From NCBI GenBank assembly GCA_947069175.1, contig CAMTDV010000018.1, positions 40,250,869-40,314,868 of the forward strand: 64,000 bases of DNA, read 5' to 3'. The position numbers and the translations under genes are program-made. How positions within the stretch are numbered: the first letter of the stretch is position 1; each line of letters opens with the position of its first letter. Positions 21,700-32,351 of the stretch are shown here, piece by piece. The notes under the pieces were generated by a model. The model was not told the origin of the DNA, did not search any database, and saw only the letters and a list, made by a program, of their open reading frames with translations. The stretch comes from Scalesia atractyloides (lineage: Eukaryota; Streptophyta; Magnoliopsida; Asterales; Asteraceae).

Positions 21700-22170
21700 G
21701 AGCTTGAAGGATACATGTCTGAATATCGAATTGAATTCAAACACAATGAATCTTGACGTGTTCCTTACGACTAAGCGCATCGGCTATGACATTCGCCTTG
21801 CCAGGATGGTAGCGAATTTCGCAGTCGTAGTCATTTAAAAGTTCAACCCAACGTCGTTGTCTCATGTTCAGCTCCTTTTGATTGAATATATGTTGGAGAC
21901 TTTTTGTGTCCGTGAAAACCACGCATTTCGTACCATAGAAGTAATGTCTCTAAATTTTGAGGGAAAAAACTACAGCACCTACTCAAGATCATGGGTCGTG
22001 TAGTTCTTCTCGTGGACTTTCAATTGTCTTGACGCATAGGCTATGACTTTATATCGTTGCATGAGAACACAACCAAGGCCTAGGTTTGATGCGTCACAAT
22101 AATCAACAAAATCATCGTTGCCATCGGGTAAAGATAGAATAGGATCATCACAGAGCTTATGTTTCAGAGT
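21700..22170 (-). pseudogene. Gypsy-2 right unit: RNase H, broken
   Basis: Reading downward: LPDGNDDFVDYCDASNLGLG-like codons near 22130-22080, a VLMQRYKVIAYASRQLKVHEKNY-like block near 22060-22000, and the closing block VFTDTKSLQHIFNQKELNMRQRRW (21922 on) with VIADALSRKEHVK near 21770. Frame breaks lie near 21960 and 22160. It is placed between RT and integrase. Confidence 0.82.
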
Positions 22171-23110
22171 TTAGACAGCTTCCTCTTGTTTGGGTCCCCA
22201 CTCAAAAGGCTTATTCTTTTGAGTCAAAGCGGTGAGAGGAACCATGATTTTTGAGAAGTTCACGATGAATCGATGGTAACATCCAGCAAGACCAAGAAAC
22301 GAGCGAACTTCTGTGGGAGTAGTGGGTGTGTTCCAATCCTTAATCGTAGTGATTTTTGAAGGATCCACATGTATACCTTGCTCGTTGACTATGTGTCCCA
22401 AGAATTGAACTTCTTTTAGTAAAAACTCGCACTTGGAGAATTTGGCATAAAGTTGTTCTTTCTTTAGTAGTTCCATAGTTAATCGAAGGTGTTGTTCGTG
22501 TTCGGTTCGAGACTTGGAATAAATAAGAATGTTGTCGATGAAAACAATGATGAACTTGTCCAAATAAGGTTTACAAACCTGATTCATCAAGTCCATGAAA
22601 ACAGCTGGAGCATTTGTCAAACCGAAAGGCATGACAGTAAACTCGTAGTGGCCTTATCTTGTGTAAAAAGCAGTCTTGGGAATATCTTCTTCGAGCACAC
22701 AAAGTTGATGATACCCAGAACGTAGATCAATCTTCGAAAAGCAAGTAGCACCTTGTAGCTGATCAAAGAGATCATCAATGCGAGGTATGGGATATTGATT
22801 TTTGATCGTGAGTTTGTTGAGCTCACGATAATCAATACACATACCGAAAGATCCATCCTTCTTTTTCACAAATAGGGCAGGAGCGCCCCAAGGTGAATAG
22901 CTCAGACGAATGAATCCTTTATCAGATAGTTCTTGAAGCTGTGTCAATAACTCTTGCATCTCAGACGGTGCAAGTCGGTATGGAGACTTAGCAATTGGGT
23001 TGGCACCGGGTACTAGATCAATGCGGAACTCAACTTGACGTATAGGAGGTAAACCGGGTAGTTCCTCAGGAAACACCTCTGGATAATCTCGAACCACGGG
23101 ATATCCTGAA
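22171..23110 (-). pseudogene. Gypsy-2 right unit: reverse transcriptase, broken
   Basis: The upper block (23097-22654) has DYPEVFPEELPGLP, CIDYRELNKLTIKNQYP and KIDLRSGYHQL. The lower block (22632-22171) has MPFGLTNAPAVFMDLMNQV, the catalytic region VFIDNILIYSKS near 22550, FLGHIVNEQGIHV and EVRSFLGLAG. The second catalytic aspartate of the usual F/YxDD box is replaced by asparagine (FIDN). There is a frameshift near 22645 between the blocks. This copy is otherwise nearly complete and shows what is missing in the left unit. Confidence 0.9.
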
Positions 23111-23119
23111 CAGTTTTAC

Positions 23120-23600
23120 TTTTGCGTTTCTCGTCTGCGATATGTGCTAGGAAAGCAACATAGTTCTTTCATAGGTATCTTTGGGCTTGGTTACCGGTCA
23201 TGAGTTTAAGATTACTAGCGGGTTTCTATCCACAAACTTCTAAGACTTCACCAGAAGGAAGAGGTATTCGAACTATCTTGTCAAAACAAATAACTTTGGC
23301 ATGATGCTTGGTTAACCAACCCATTCCTATGAAGATATCGAAACTCCCGAGTTGCATTGGTGTGAGGTTAATGGCGAAAAGGTGGTTATTGAGGTTCAAT
23401 TGGCAATCACGAATGACAGAATCTAGTTTAAGAGGTTTGCCACTAGCTATTTCTACTGTCAAGGGCTTTCCTAGTTTAGTTTTTGGCATTGAGAGTAATG
23501 GTTCAAAGACTAAGGACACGAAACTCCTATCGGCACCCCAATCGAAAAGAATAGAAGCTTGTCCACGACTTCGTTATCAGCACGAGCCTCGTTGGCGTTA
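23120..23600 (-). pseudogene. Gypsy-2 right unit: protease, active site mutated
   Basis: The active-site reading near 23550-23535 is LFDWGADRSF, so the expected DSG has become DWG. The downstream block (23519-23226), with MSLVFEPLLSMPKTK, TVEIASGKPL, FDIFIGMGWLTKHHAKVI and the loop to RIPLPSGEVL, is open. Upstream about 30 bases have been lost relative to the left unit near 23560. Confidence 0.87.
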
Positions 23601-23609
23601 ATGTTGAAT

Positions 23610-24757
23610 GCTTGTCCACGAGCTTGATTGGCATTGGCTAATTTCGGGCAATTGTTCTTGTAATGGCCCATCTTGCCATAGTTAAAACATGACCCGGGTG
23701 GAAAGTGAGGTCGAACAGGATTTGCATGGGGTTGGACAGGGTTCTGTGCAACTTAGTTTGGAACAGATCAACAAACATTGGCCGAGTGACCAAATCTTCC
23801 ACAAGTCGTACATTGACGACATGGTTGATGAACTTGGTGGTGACCGTTGCACCGATTGCATAACGGTGCAGTAGCAGCATAAGGCTTCCTCACAGGAGGT
23901 TGAGCTGGTTGGTTTTGGGGAGAAGTTGTTCCGGGTTGTGTAATAACAACGAAGTTCTGAGAGGCTTTACGCTTCTTTGATCGTTTAGAAGGCTCAGCTT
24001 TGTTTCCCTTTTGTTTCTCTTGAGTGGTTATGGTGGATGATTTTTTATCGCCTTTGCAATGAAGGTTACCCTTTTTTACCTGAGACTCGGTCAAAGTTGC
24101 AGCTAGCTCAATGGCCTGTCGGACAGTGGTTGGGTTACTTCCGGTAACAATGTCCTGAATAGGATCAGGTAATCCATCGATATACTTCTTGATCGCCTTA
24201 TCCATAGGCGTCACCATCGAAGGACAGAGTAAACTCAACTCCTCATACCGGTCAGTATACGCACGATGCTCACCACTATCCTGTTTGAGATCATGGAATT
24301 CATTTTCGAGCGCCCTCTGCTCATGACGAGGACATAATTCCTTCGTCATTAGAGCCCTAAGCTCTTCCCACGTTTGAGCTAAAGCCACTTCGGAACCTCT
24401 ATCTCTCATAATACCATTCCACCATGTAAGAGATCTCTTTTTGAATACGCTCGACGTAAACTCAACTTTTCGCTCATTCAGGCATTGCACATGACCGAAA
24501 AGTACTTTCGAGGATCTCGAACCATTGCAAAAGCCCAGTGGCTCCTCAGACCCAGAAAACGATAGTGGTTTAGCCAAACAAAATTGTTTATAGTTGCACA
24601 AAGCTGGTGCATTGTTATTGTCATTGTTGTTGTTGTTCGCTTGATTAAGTTGGGTAACAAGATTCAGGAGTACCGCAACAATTTGTTGAGCGATAATGGC
24701 TGCCATTTCGGCTTTTTGAGTTGTATCACGTCTAGGAGGCAATCTAAAAGAAAACAT
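23610..24757 (-). pseudogene. Gypsy-2 right unit: gag, broken near its end
   Basis: It is open from 24757 to 23768 (329 codons), starting MFSFRLPPRRDTTQKAEM. It has an asparagine run, CNYKQFCLAKPLSFSG, a capsid core with LTWWNGIMRDRG and ELCPRHEQRALENEF, a basic SKRSKKRKASQNF segment, and the knuckle-like cluster CNRCNGHHQVHQPC with CTTCGRFGHSANVC. A frame break follows, then a degenerate CCHC (CFNYGKMGHYKNNC) near 23690-23645 in which the second cysteine is tyrosine. A frameshift relative to the left unit lies near 24545, so part of the capsid region may read out of frame. Confidence 0.87.
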
Positions 24758-24766
24758 GAAGGAAGG

Positions 24767-25380
24767 TGTTGGGATTGAACCCTATGAAAGGAACAGATGA
24801 TATAAAGCCAAATAACACTATCCGAGCTTTGGTACAACTATTAGAGGTAATTACACTGCTTTCCATAAAGACTGCTCATCCTATCATCTACCTTCACAAA
24901 GCTTCAAGGTCTGCCAGAGTTAACAAGGGACAGAGGATAGTCATCAGATTTTAGTCATTAGCTTACTTAATCAACGTAACAGTGTGAAGCACTGATAGCT
25001 AGTATAAGCAGTGTTTAGAGTTAGTTACATATTAGTTTCCTATCACTATCAACCCCGACGTCATCAAAAGATGCTCAGAGGTTAGATAGTTAGTATAAAT
25101 AGGCAACTCATGTAACCTTTAAACTCGTCTCTTAAAAGATAAACTTTCGGATATCATCTTCTCTACATTTTCTCATTACCAAACTGTAATTGTAAAGGCT
25201 GAGGGGGAGTTTGTTAATCACATGCAAGTTAATCAACTTGAAAGCATGATGATGATGAAAAGAAACGACCATTGCTTGTAGTAAAAGTTTTCCATCTTAT
25301 TCCACTACAAATCTCTTTTAATTCAATCATTTCCATTTTTGAAACAAAAACTACAAGTAATTCAAACTCAGATCCTAACA
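24767..25380 (+). repeat. Copia-C 5' LTR
   Basis: It is 614 bp, from TGTTGGGATTG to GATCCTAACA. The TATA box TATAAAT is at 25094-25100. It is shorter than the 3' LTR by about 18 bp, chiefly because one arm of a palindrome (present at 36265-36286) is missing near 24840. Confidence 0.95.
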
Positions 25381-25382
25381 AT

Positions 25383-25394
25383 TGGTATCAGAGC
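25383..25394 (+). promoter_or_regulatory. Copia-C primer-binding site (initiator tRNA-Met)
   Basis: TGGTATCAGAGC lies two bases after the 5' LTR, in the plus orientation, and fixes the strand of Copia-C. Confidence 0.95.
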
Positions 25395-25495
25395 TTGATT
25401 CATTAAATTCGATCTAACAATCGATTTGGTTTGAACAGATCAGCTCTCTTGCTAATCTGTTTGGTTGTTTTTAGCTTGATATTCAGAGTTTTATT

Positions 25496-26640
25496 ATGTT
25501 CAAAGTTTTTAAAACAAAATCTGTGGAAAATCAACTGAAAATGTCTCAAAACACACAGGATGCCAATTCTTGTTCCTTGTTCAAACCGCCGATGCTCAAA
25601 AGAAATGAATATTTCATTTGTCAACGACGGATGGGTCACATCCTTGCTCAGCAAAACACCGGTTGCTGGAGATCTGTTGCTTATGGACCACACGTTCCAA
25701 TGGTTCCAAGCACAGAGGATCCAACCAAACAAGTGCCAAAAAATCCTGAAAACTTTTCGGAGCAGGATTTCCAGAAAATTGAATCGCATACTAAGGCATT
25801 TAGCATAGTTGCTTCGGCCTTACCCAATGAAATTTATGCTGGTCTACTCCATTGCAATAGTGCAAAGGAGTTATGGGATGCACTTAAGGATCAATTCGGT
25901 GGGACTGAGGAAGTGATAGAAAGTAATAGAGAAGTTCAAAATCAACAGTATGAAACGTTTTGTCACTTGAAAGGAGAGTCTCTAACACAATAATTTGAAC
26001 GTTACAGCTGTCACATCAGTGAACTTAGACTGGTTAACGTGGTTTTTCCTAATTCGACTGTCATAGTCGTTTCCTTAGATCGTTACCAGATAAGTGGGAG
26101 ACGGTAGCTTATGTAACACGAAAATCTGTTGGGTTTAAAGAAATATCGTTGACACAACTTCATGGGATACTCCTCACTTATGAGAGAGTTAAACCAGAAA
26201 AAGAAGTTGCAAGATTCTGGCAAAATGACTGATGATTACTCATTGGGTAATACAGTTGTTTTTGGCCAAGAAGAGGGTTCTGGCAGCAGTAAGGACCAAA
26301 TTTATGATCACTATATAGATATTACATCTGGTGGGAACTTTGGATCTGAAACATATGCACCCAACTATGCTTTTACTACTAGTGGGGAAAGCCAAACCTC
26401 TGACAATCTATCCTTTGAGCTGAATGATTTACAACACACTGAACCTTCTGATCTTGAGGAAATGGATATTTTGCACCAACTGGCCCTATTGAGTGTTAGG
26501 GCTAGTAAATTTATAAGAGAACTGGTAGAAAATTCCCAGGTTTGCATGGGGGTTGAAGGTTGGGCTGGATAAATCAAAAGTCAAGTGTTATAAGTGTAAT
26601 AGGCTAGGACACTTTGCCAGAGAATGCAGATCTCAAAGTT
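25496..26640 (+). pseudogene. Copia-C gag with CCHC knuckle, broken
   Basis: The first open block (25496-25990; an internal ATG at 25541 begins MSQNTQDANSC) contains a UBN2-type capsid region: PNEIYAGLLHCNSAKELWDALKDQF, then the CHLKGESLTQ motif, ended by a stop at 25991. The frame recovers at 26162 (MGYSSLMRELNQKKKLQ) and runs to 26572. The CCHC knuckle CYKCNRLGHFAREC is read in a shifted frame near 26588-26629. The protein would form the particle and bind genomic RNA. Frameshifts near 25995 and 26560 prevent this. Confidence 0.87.
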
Positions 26641-28534
26641 CTGGACCAATAGTGACTCATCCTGGCCCTAGACCTCAGCACACACAAAACACTACTCATT
26701 TTTCCCAATATGCCCCTGCTCAACATTTTCAAAACACTGCCCGCTTTGCACATCCTGCTACCATTGTTCCAGTGCATTATGTTCAATCCACTACTCCATA
26801 AAATCAATATGTTCAGGCACCATCTCATCCTCAAGTGCTTGTTCAACAAGCACCCATTATTACACAACCTGCTCAAACCACTGCTAGTCCAGTAGAGATT
26901 GGTCAACAAAGCTTTTTCACACAAAGTTATGTTGACTGGAGCAGTTTGCTTGAGGATTTGACTGATGAAAACTTTGCTTTAATGGCCAAAAATGATGTTG
27001 AACAAGAATTTTGTTTAATGGCCTTAGAGACAATTGCTGAAGGTGTTGAATCTGTGGAGATAGTGTCAAAATCTAATGAAGTTCAAGTTTGTGATAAAAC
27101 AGTGGTTTCAAGTGAAGAAAGAGAAAATGCTGCTGATAAGGAAAAGAACTCTCCTACTGACTCATGGAACATTGATGTGTGTGAAGATGAGTGTGATTGT
27201 GCTCTCATGGCTGCTACAAAGGTATCACCTCAGATCCTTAAAGATCTATGTTCTGACAAATGCATCATTGCTTTTGCAAACATCAAAAAGGTGAATGAAA
27301 ACCTGAGAAACAAAATTTTAGAAGATGAGCTTAATTTTGAAAAACTGATTAAAGAGTTAAAATCAAAGTTAAGTGAAAAAGATTCTGACATGAGTAGCCT
27401 AAGACATGAATCAAGCATATCCAAGGACCAACTCCAAACTATGGTAGAAAAATACCAAGTTTGTAAAAAGGAGTTAGAAGAAACCCAAATCACTTGTGAA
27501 AAATGGGTTGAGTCCTGCAAAGGATATGAAATTATGCTTGATGCTCAGATCAAGAGCAACATCAAGTTTGGTGTAGGTTGTAGAGCCTATGACCAAAATG
27601 AGGAAAATGTTGCTGAAATTGATTTTGAGTTGGTTGGAGTTGTCCCTACAAATTTGGCTAGTGAAGAGATAAAAATCTCAGATAAAGCTGGAAACAAAAT
27701 TGTTTTGGAAAAACCAGAGGTTTCAACAAAAGATAAAGAAATTGAAAAATATCAGTTTAAACCAACTTGGTCAGATGAATGTGATATCTTAGAGAACTTT
27801 AAGCCAATGGACTTCACAACCACTGATGGTATTAAAGTCCCAAAAGCATTGGTGATCCCTATCAAAGATGTGCCAGCAGAGATTACAACCACTGTTGAGA
27901 AAAAGTCTGATAGGAAAAGAAGGGTAAAGATTAAAAACTTGTTTTGTGAATTTTGTTAAAAAAGAAATCAAGTGGCTGCAGATTGTTTTCTTTTAAAAGC
28001 CTATGACATTAACAAAACTTGTGTTATCAAAAACTCTTCAAAATGCACCAATTGCATCAAAACAAATCACTCAACTCAACAGTGTGCCTATCTCAAAAAC
28101 TATGAACAAAAGGTAAAGAGATCAAGGCAAAAGCACTTGAAAGAGAAAGTTCAAGTTCTGTTGGAAATAAATCCAAGCATAGTTTTAAACCAATGGAAAC
28201 ATCTGTTACAAAAGCCTTAAACAAAACCTCTGTTCAAAAAGAGGTGCAAGTGACAGATGCCTCACCTTCAAACTCATTTCCAAGAGGGTATGGCCAACCT
28301 ATTTATAAAAAGGTTCCTCATGCTTATGAAGGTTACAAAAAGCCTTCAAAGCAAAGAGTAAACAGGCACCCTTATGGATACAATCATTTGATAGGAAATG
28401 GTCAAGAGCAGATGTTACAAGAAAATTTCGAAACCACTGACCATTGTCCTAGACTTGAGGCTGGACCATCTGTGACCCCATCCAAAGCCATTTTGGCTTT
28501 GGAGACCAATCTTAACTGATCTATTTACTTAAAT
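26641..28534 (+). pseudogene. Copia-C gag-to-protease linker: acidic coiled region and extra Cys/His motifs
   Basis: A long open block (26835-27959, 374 codons) follows the knuckle. It is rich in Glu, Lys, Asp and Ser, with a probable coiled coil in the middle (about codons 155-225: LEDELNFEKLIKELKSKL region). At its end is a CEFC sequence that with the following frame forms a knuckle-like CxxC...QVAADC, with Gln where His is expected. A second Cys/His group follows near 28050 (CTNCIKTNHSTQQC). Another open block runs 28193-28519. Such extended gag C-termini are found in SIRE-type elements; the function is unknown. Confidence 0.7.
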
Positions 28535-28960
28535 GTGCAGGGACCCTCTACTTGCCTTGATAGCTTATGGTATGTAGATAGTGGAGGTTCCAGGCACCTG
28601 ACAGGATGTAGAGCCCTTCTCAAGGACTGCATGGCTCACTTAGATATATCTTTTGGTAATAACTCAAAGGGAAAGGTTTTGGGTCAGGGTCGGTTCTGGC
28701 TGGTAAACTCAAGTTTGAAAATGTGAATTTGATTGACAATCTGAAATTTAACCTGCTGAGTGTCTCACAAATGAGTGACAGAAGATATGGATCTTTCCTC
28801 ACTAAGAAATCTTGTCAAATTATGGGACCAGAGGTTGTTAAAAGGATTGATCAAATCATTGCTAAGAGCAAAGCACAACTCACTGCACACAGAAGTGGGA
28901 ATGTGTATGTGGTAGATATGCTAAAAGATAATCCTATGTCTGGGACATGTCTATTCTCAG
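28535..28960 (+). pseudogene. Copia-C aspartic protease, broken
   Basis: The Copia protease active site WYVDSGGSRHLTG is intact at about 28568-28606, with DSG at 28577-28585. A frameshift near 28710 moves the reading to the frame of FENVNLIDNLKFNLLSVSQM, the usual end of the Copia protease domain, which continues into the pre-integrase region. Confidence 0.88.
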
Positions 28961-29850
28961 TTGCTTCTAGCAAAGAGATTGAGTTATGGCGTAGAAGACT
29001 TGGACACACAAATCTTAAAACTATCACCACACTCTCAAAACAAAGTCTTGTAAGAGGCTTGCCTCACAAGCAATTTTCTTGTGATGAAAAAAGTTCTTTC
29101 AAATCAACTGAAGAGTCCAAAACAAGCCAGTGTTTACAATTGTTGTACATGGACTTGTTTGGCCCAGTGCAAATCATGAGCTTAAAACAAAAAAGGTATC
29201 GCCTAGTGATAGTTGATGATTTCTCTAGGTGTACATGGACCTAGCATTTAGCAAAACTTTGTCAAACAAGTAGAAAAGGAATTTGATCTTCCAGTAAAAA
29301 TCTTTAGAAGTGACAATGGAACAGAGTTTAAAAATAGGGAGTTGGATGCTTTTTGTGAGTCAAAATGAATTGTTAGACAATATAGCATTCCAAGAACTAT
29401 AGAACAAAATGGGGTGGTTGAAAGGAAAAACAGAACCTTAATTGAATCAGCAAGAACTATGCTAGCATATTCTGGTTTACCCTTGTCCTTTTGGGTAGAG
29501 GCTGTAAACACTGCTTGCTATGTTCAAAACAGAGTATTAATTAACCCCAGGCATCAAAAGACTGCCTATGAGATTTTTTTTAAAATCAAACCTCTGATTT
29601 CATATTTTGAAGTTTTTGGTTGTCCATGCTTCATTTTGAACTTAAAAGATTATATATCTAAGTTTGCAGCCAAAATTGATTGTGGTTATTTTCTGGGATA
29701 CTCAACCACTGCCAAAGCCTACAGAGTTTTTAACTCTAGGACAAAGTGTGTTGAAGAAACTTTGAATGTGAAGTTCAATGAACTGTCATCACTGAAAATC
29801 CTAGCAAATCATGCAGAGCTTTTTTATTTAGAGAAATTCACATTTGCTGA
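28961..29850 (+). pseudogene. Copia-C integrase, broken
   Basis: The pre-integrase HHCC-like region begins LWRRRLGHTNLKTI near 28984, with RRR where Copia has H; CLQLLYMDLFGPV follows. The core has its first Asp in YMDLFGP (29148), VIVDDFSRCTWT, then a stop at 29242. RSDNGTEF lies near 29310 and the catalytic Glu is in GVVERKNRTLIESARTML (29414 on). The C-terminal region has AAKIDCGYFLGYST and RVFNSRTKCVEET. At least two frame breaks (29242, 29368) inactivate it. Confidence 0.9.
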
Positions 29851-30340
29851 TGTTTCTATCAAGCTAGACAAGGCAGGTACACCACAATCATCTGAAGAAG
29901 ATCAAGATCAAGGATATGACTGTGTGCTTCCACAAACAAAAGTCTATTCTTCAAATAGAGGATCAAGTGCTACCAGCTCTTGTGTAAACTCTGCCACTTC
30001 TGGGTCAACAGTGGTTGATCCTCAAATCTCTGCCAGTTCACAAAATCAAACATCTTTTGATAAAAGTCCTACATCTGGGCACCAAAATCATCAGAATGTT
30101 ACCTCTATACCCCCAATACCACCACCACCATTCTCATCAGTGGCTGATACTTCTAATTTCACCGGCAGAGGTTAGCTCAGATGATACACATTTGCAGCCA
30201 TCACCTCAAAATGCTATTGTTCCATACCAAGGTGATTTGATTTATCTCAAAAGCCATCTAGCAGATCAAGTTATTGGCAACATCAAATCTGGGGTGCTCA
30301 CACGAAGCCAATCCCAAACTATTTGTCTTTTTGCTAGTTT
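29851..30340 (+). pseudogene. Copia-C integrase-RT linker
   Basis: This is a Ser/Thr/Gln/Pro-rich linker between integrase and reverse transcriptase, open in one frame to 30175 and in another from 30015. No domain is recognised. The low-complexity composition and position are usual for Copia Pol. Confidence 0.7.
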
Positions 30341-31200
30341 TCTATCACTCATACAGCCAGTCAAGTACCAAGAGGCACTAAAAGACAACAACTGGGAAGA
30401 AGCCATGCAAGAAGAACTCCTTCAGTTCAAAAGACAACAAGTTTGGGAGCTTGTGCCACTGCCAAAAGATGTAAGTCCAATTGGCACAAAGTGGGTCTTC
30501 AAGTACAAAACTGATAAAAGGGGTATTGTTGTAAAAAACAAAGCAAGGCTTGTGGTTCAAGGCTACAGACAGGAAGAAGGTATAGACTATGACGAGACTT
30601 TTGCTCCTGTAGCAAGGTTGTAAGCTATTCGCCTGTTCTTAGCTTTTGCTGCTAACCACAACATAAAGGTGTTTCAAATTGATATAAAGAGTGGATTTTG
30701 TATGGAAAAATCAAAGAAGATGTGTATGTCTGTCAACCTCCAGGTTTTGAAGATGCATTCCATCCTGATCATGTCTACAAGCTCAACAAAGCATTGTATG
30801 GCTTGAAACAAGCACCAAGAGACTGGTATGAAACTCTATCCACTTTTCTCTTATCCATAAGGTTTACTAGAGGCAAAATAGGTAAAACCTTATTTTTAAA
30901 ATGGAAAGGAAAAGATTTGATGCTTGTCTAAATTTATGTGGATGACATCATTTTTGGATCCACAAGCACTACTATGTGTGAAGAGTTTCGAAAACTCATG
31001 GCAGCAGAGTTTGAGATGAGTGCAATGGGTGAGCTCCAATGTTTTCTTGGTCTTCAAGTTAAACAATTGCACAATGTTACATTTATCCATCAAAACAAAT
31101 ATGTGAAAGAACTGCTTCATAAGTTTTATATGGATGATTGTAAACCATGTAGCACACCCATGGCAACCTCCAAGCTAGTCACTATTGATGGTAAAGATTA
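30341..31200 (+). pseudogene. Copia-C reverse transcriptase, broken
   Basis: In order: YQEALKDNNWEEAMQEEL (30367), IGTKWVFKYKTDKRG, ARLVVQGYRQEEGIDYDETFAPVARL followed by a stop at 30621, then HNIKVFQIDIKS. A deletion or frameshift near 30690 precedes YGKIKEDVYVCQPPGF, LNKALYGLKQAPRDWYE, a stop near 30931 and the catalytic IYVDDIIFGS near 30932-30960. MGELQCFLGLQVKQ and KPCSTPMATSKL close the domain. Both aspartates of YVDD are present, but three frame breaks remove function. Confidence 0.92.
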
Positions 31201-31876
31201 CCTTGTTGATCAAACTCTTTATAGAAGCATGATTGGGTATTTATTGTACCTAACTACATCCAGGCCAGACATCATGTTTGCAACATGTGTTTGTGCCAGA
31301 TCACAGGCATTACCTAGAAAGTCTAACCTTATTGCTGTAAAAAAGATATTCAGATACATAAAAGGTGCTCCCACACTTGGTAGATATCCAGCTAATGGGA
31401 ATATTGAGCTTTCAGGCTTTTCAGATAGTGATTTTGCTGGGTGTAAAACTACAAGGAAGTCCACATCAAGAGGATGTCAATTCCCAGGTGATTGTCTAGT
31501 GTCTTGGCAAAGCAAAAAGCAGTTTGCAGTTTCAACATCCACTGCTGAGGCAGAGTATATTGCTGCTGCTAGCTGCACTGCTCAACTCTTGTGGCTTCAA
31601 AACCAGTTGCTGGATTTTCGTATCATTGCACTAAAGACTCCACTCAAATTGGACAGTCAAGCTGCTGAAAATATCATTAAAAATCCAGTTTCTCATTCAA
31701 CTACAAAGCACATTGACATCAGACATCACTTTGTGAGAGATTGCTATGAAAAAGGTTTGATTTCTTTGCATCATGTCAATACTTCAGATCAATGGGCAGA
31801 TGTTTTAACCAAGGCATTGGATAAATCTACCTTTGAAAAATTGATCTCAAGGCTTGGTATACTAAACATGGATTAA
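31201..31876 (+). pseudogene. Copia-C RNase H
   Basis: The frame open from 30938 continues through LYRSMIGYLLYLTTSRPDIMFATCVCAR, then RNase H: LSGFSDSDFAGCKTTRKST (first Asp), STAEAEYIAAASC (Glu), LDSQAAENIIKNPVSHSTTKHIDIRHHF and the C-terminal DQWADVLTKAL, to the stop at 31874. This is the best preserved Pol domain in Copia-C, open and with catalytic residues in place. Confidence 0.9.
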
Positions 31877-32351
31877 AAACAAGTTTTCTTGTAAATCCAT
31901 GTGTACATAGCATCAAAATGTTTTCAGAAATTCAAAAATTCCTTCAAAATAGTTTAAAATTGAAATTTTTTAATAAATCTTTAAAAGTCTGATCACAACA
32001 TCTGTTTGCTCAAAACCTCTGATAGGCTTTACAATCTTATCCACCGATAAAGTGTTTCCTCTAACTTCTATTTTTCCACCTCTTCAAAACCACTGATGGC
32101 TATCCTCTGATAGTGCTAACAAAATCTGTATTGTCCAAACCTATGTCCTAAACCAGTGGTTTCCCACATCAACGGTTACTTTTCTCCTTAGAGGTTTCAT
32201 GTGGCCAGATGTTAGCCATCAGATCTTGCAACAGATGCCACATCATGTTCACTTTTTCAAAACCCATATAAAACCCTTGTTTTATCTCACCAGTGGTTAC
32301 CCTAAACTGTGTCGATTTCAAAATCTCAAAACAGTTTTTCTCTCAAACACC
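31877..32351 (+). other. Copia-C spacer between pol and ORF3
   Basis: This is non-coding. From 32010 to 32300 it holds repeated AACCNCTGA and CAGTGGTT words, including a 13-bp palindrome AAACCAGTGGTTT near 32153. The translation start of the next ORF is near its end. Confidence 0.6.
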
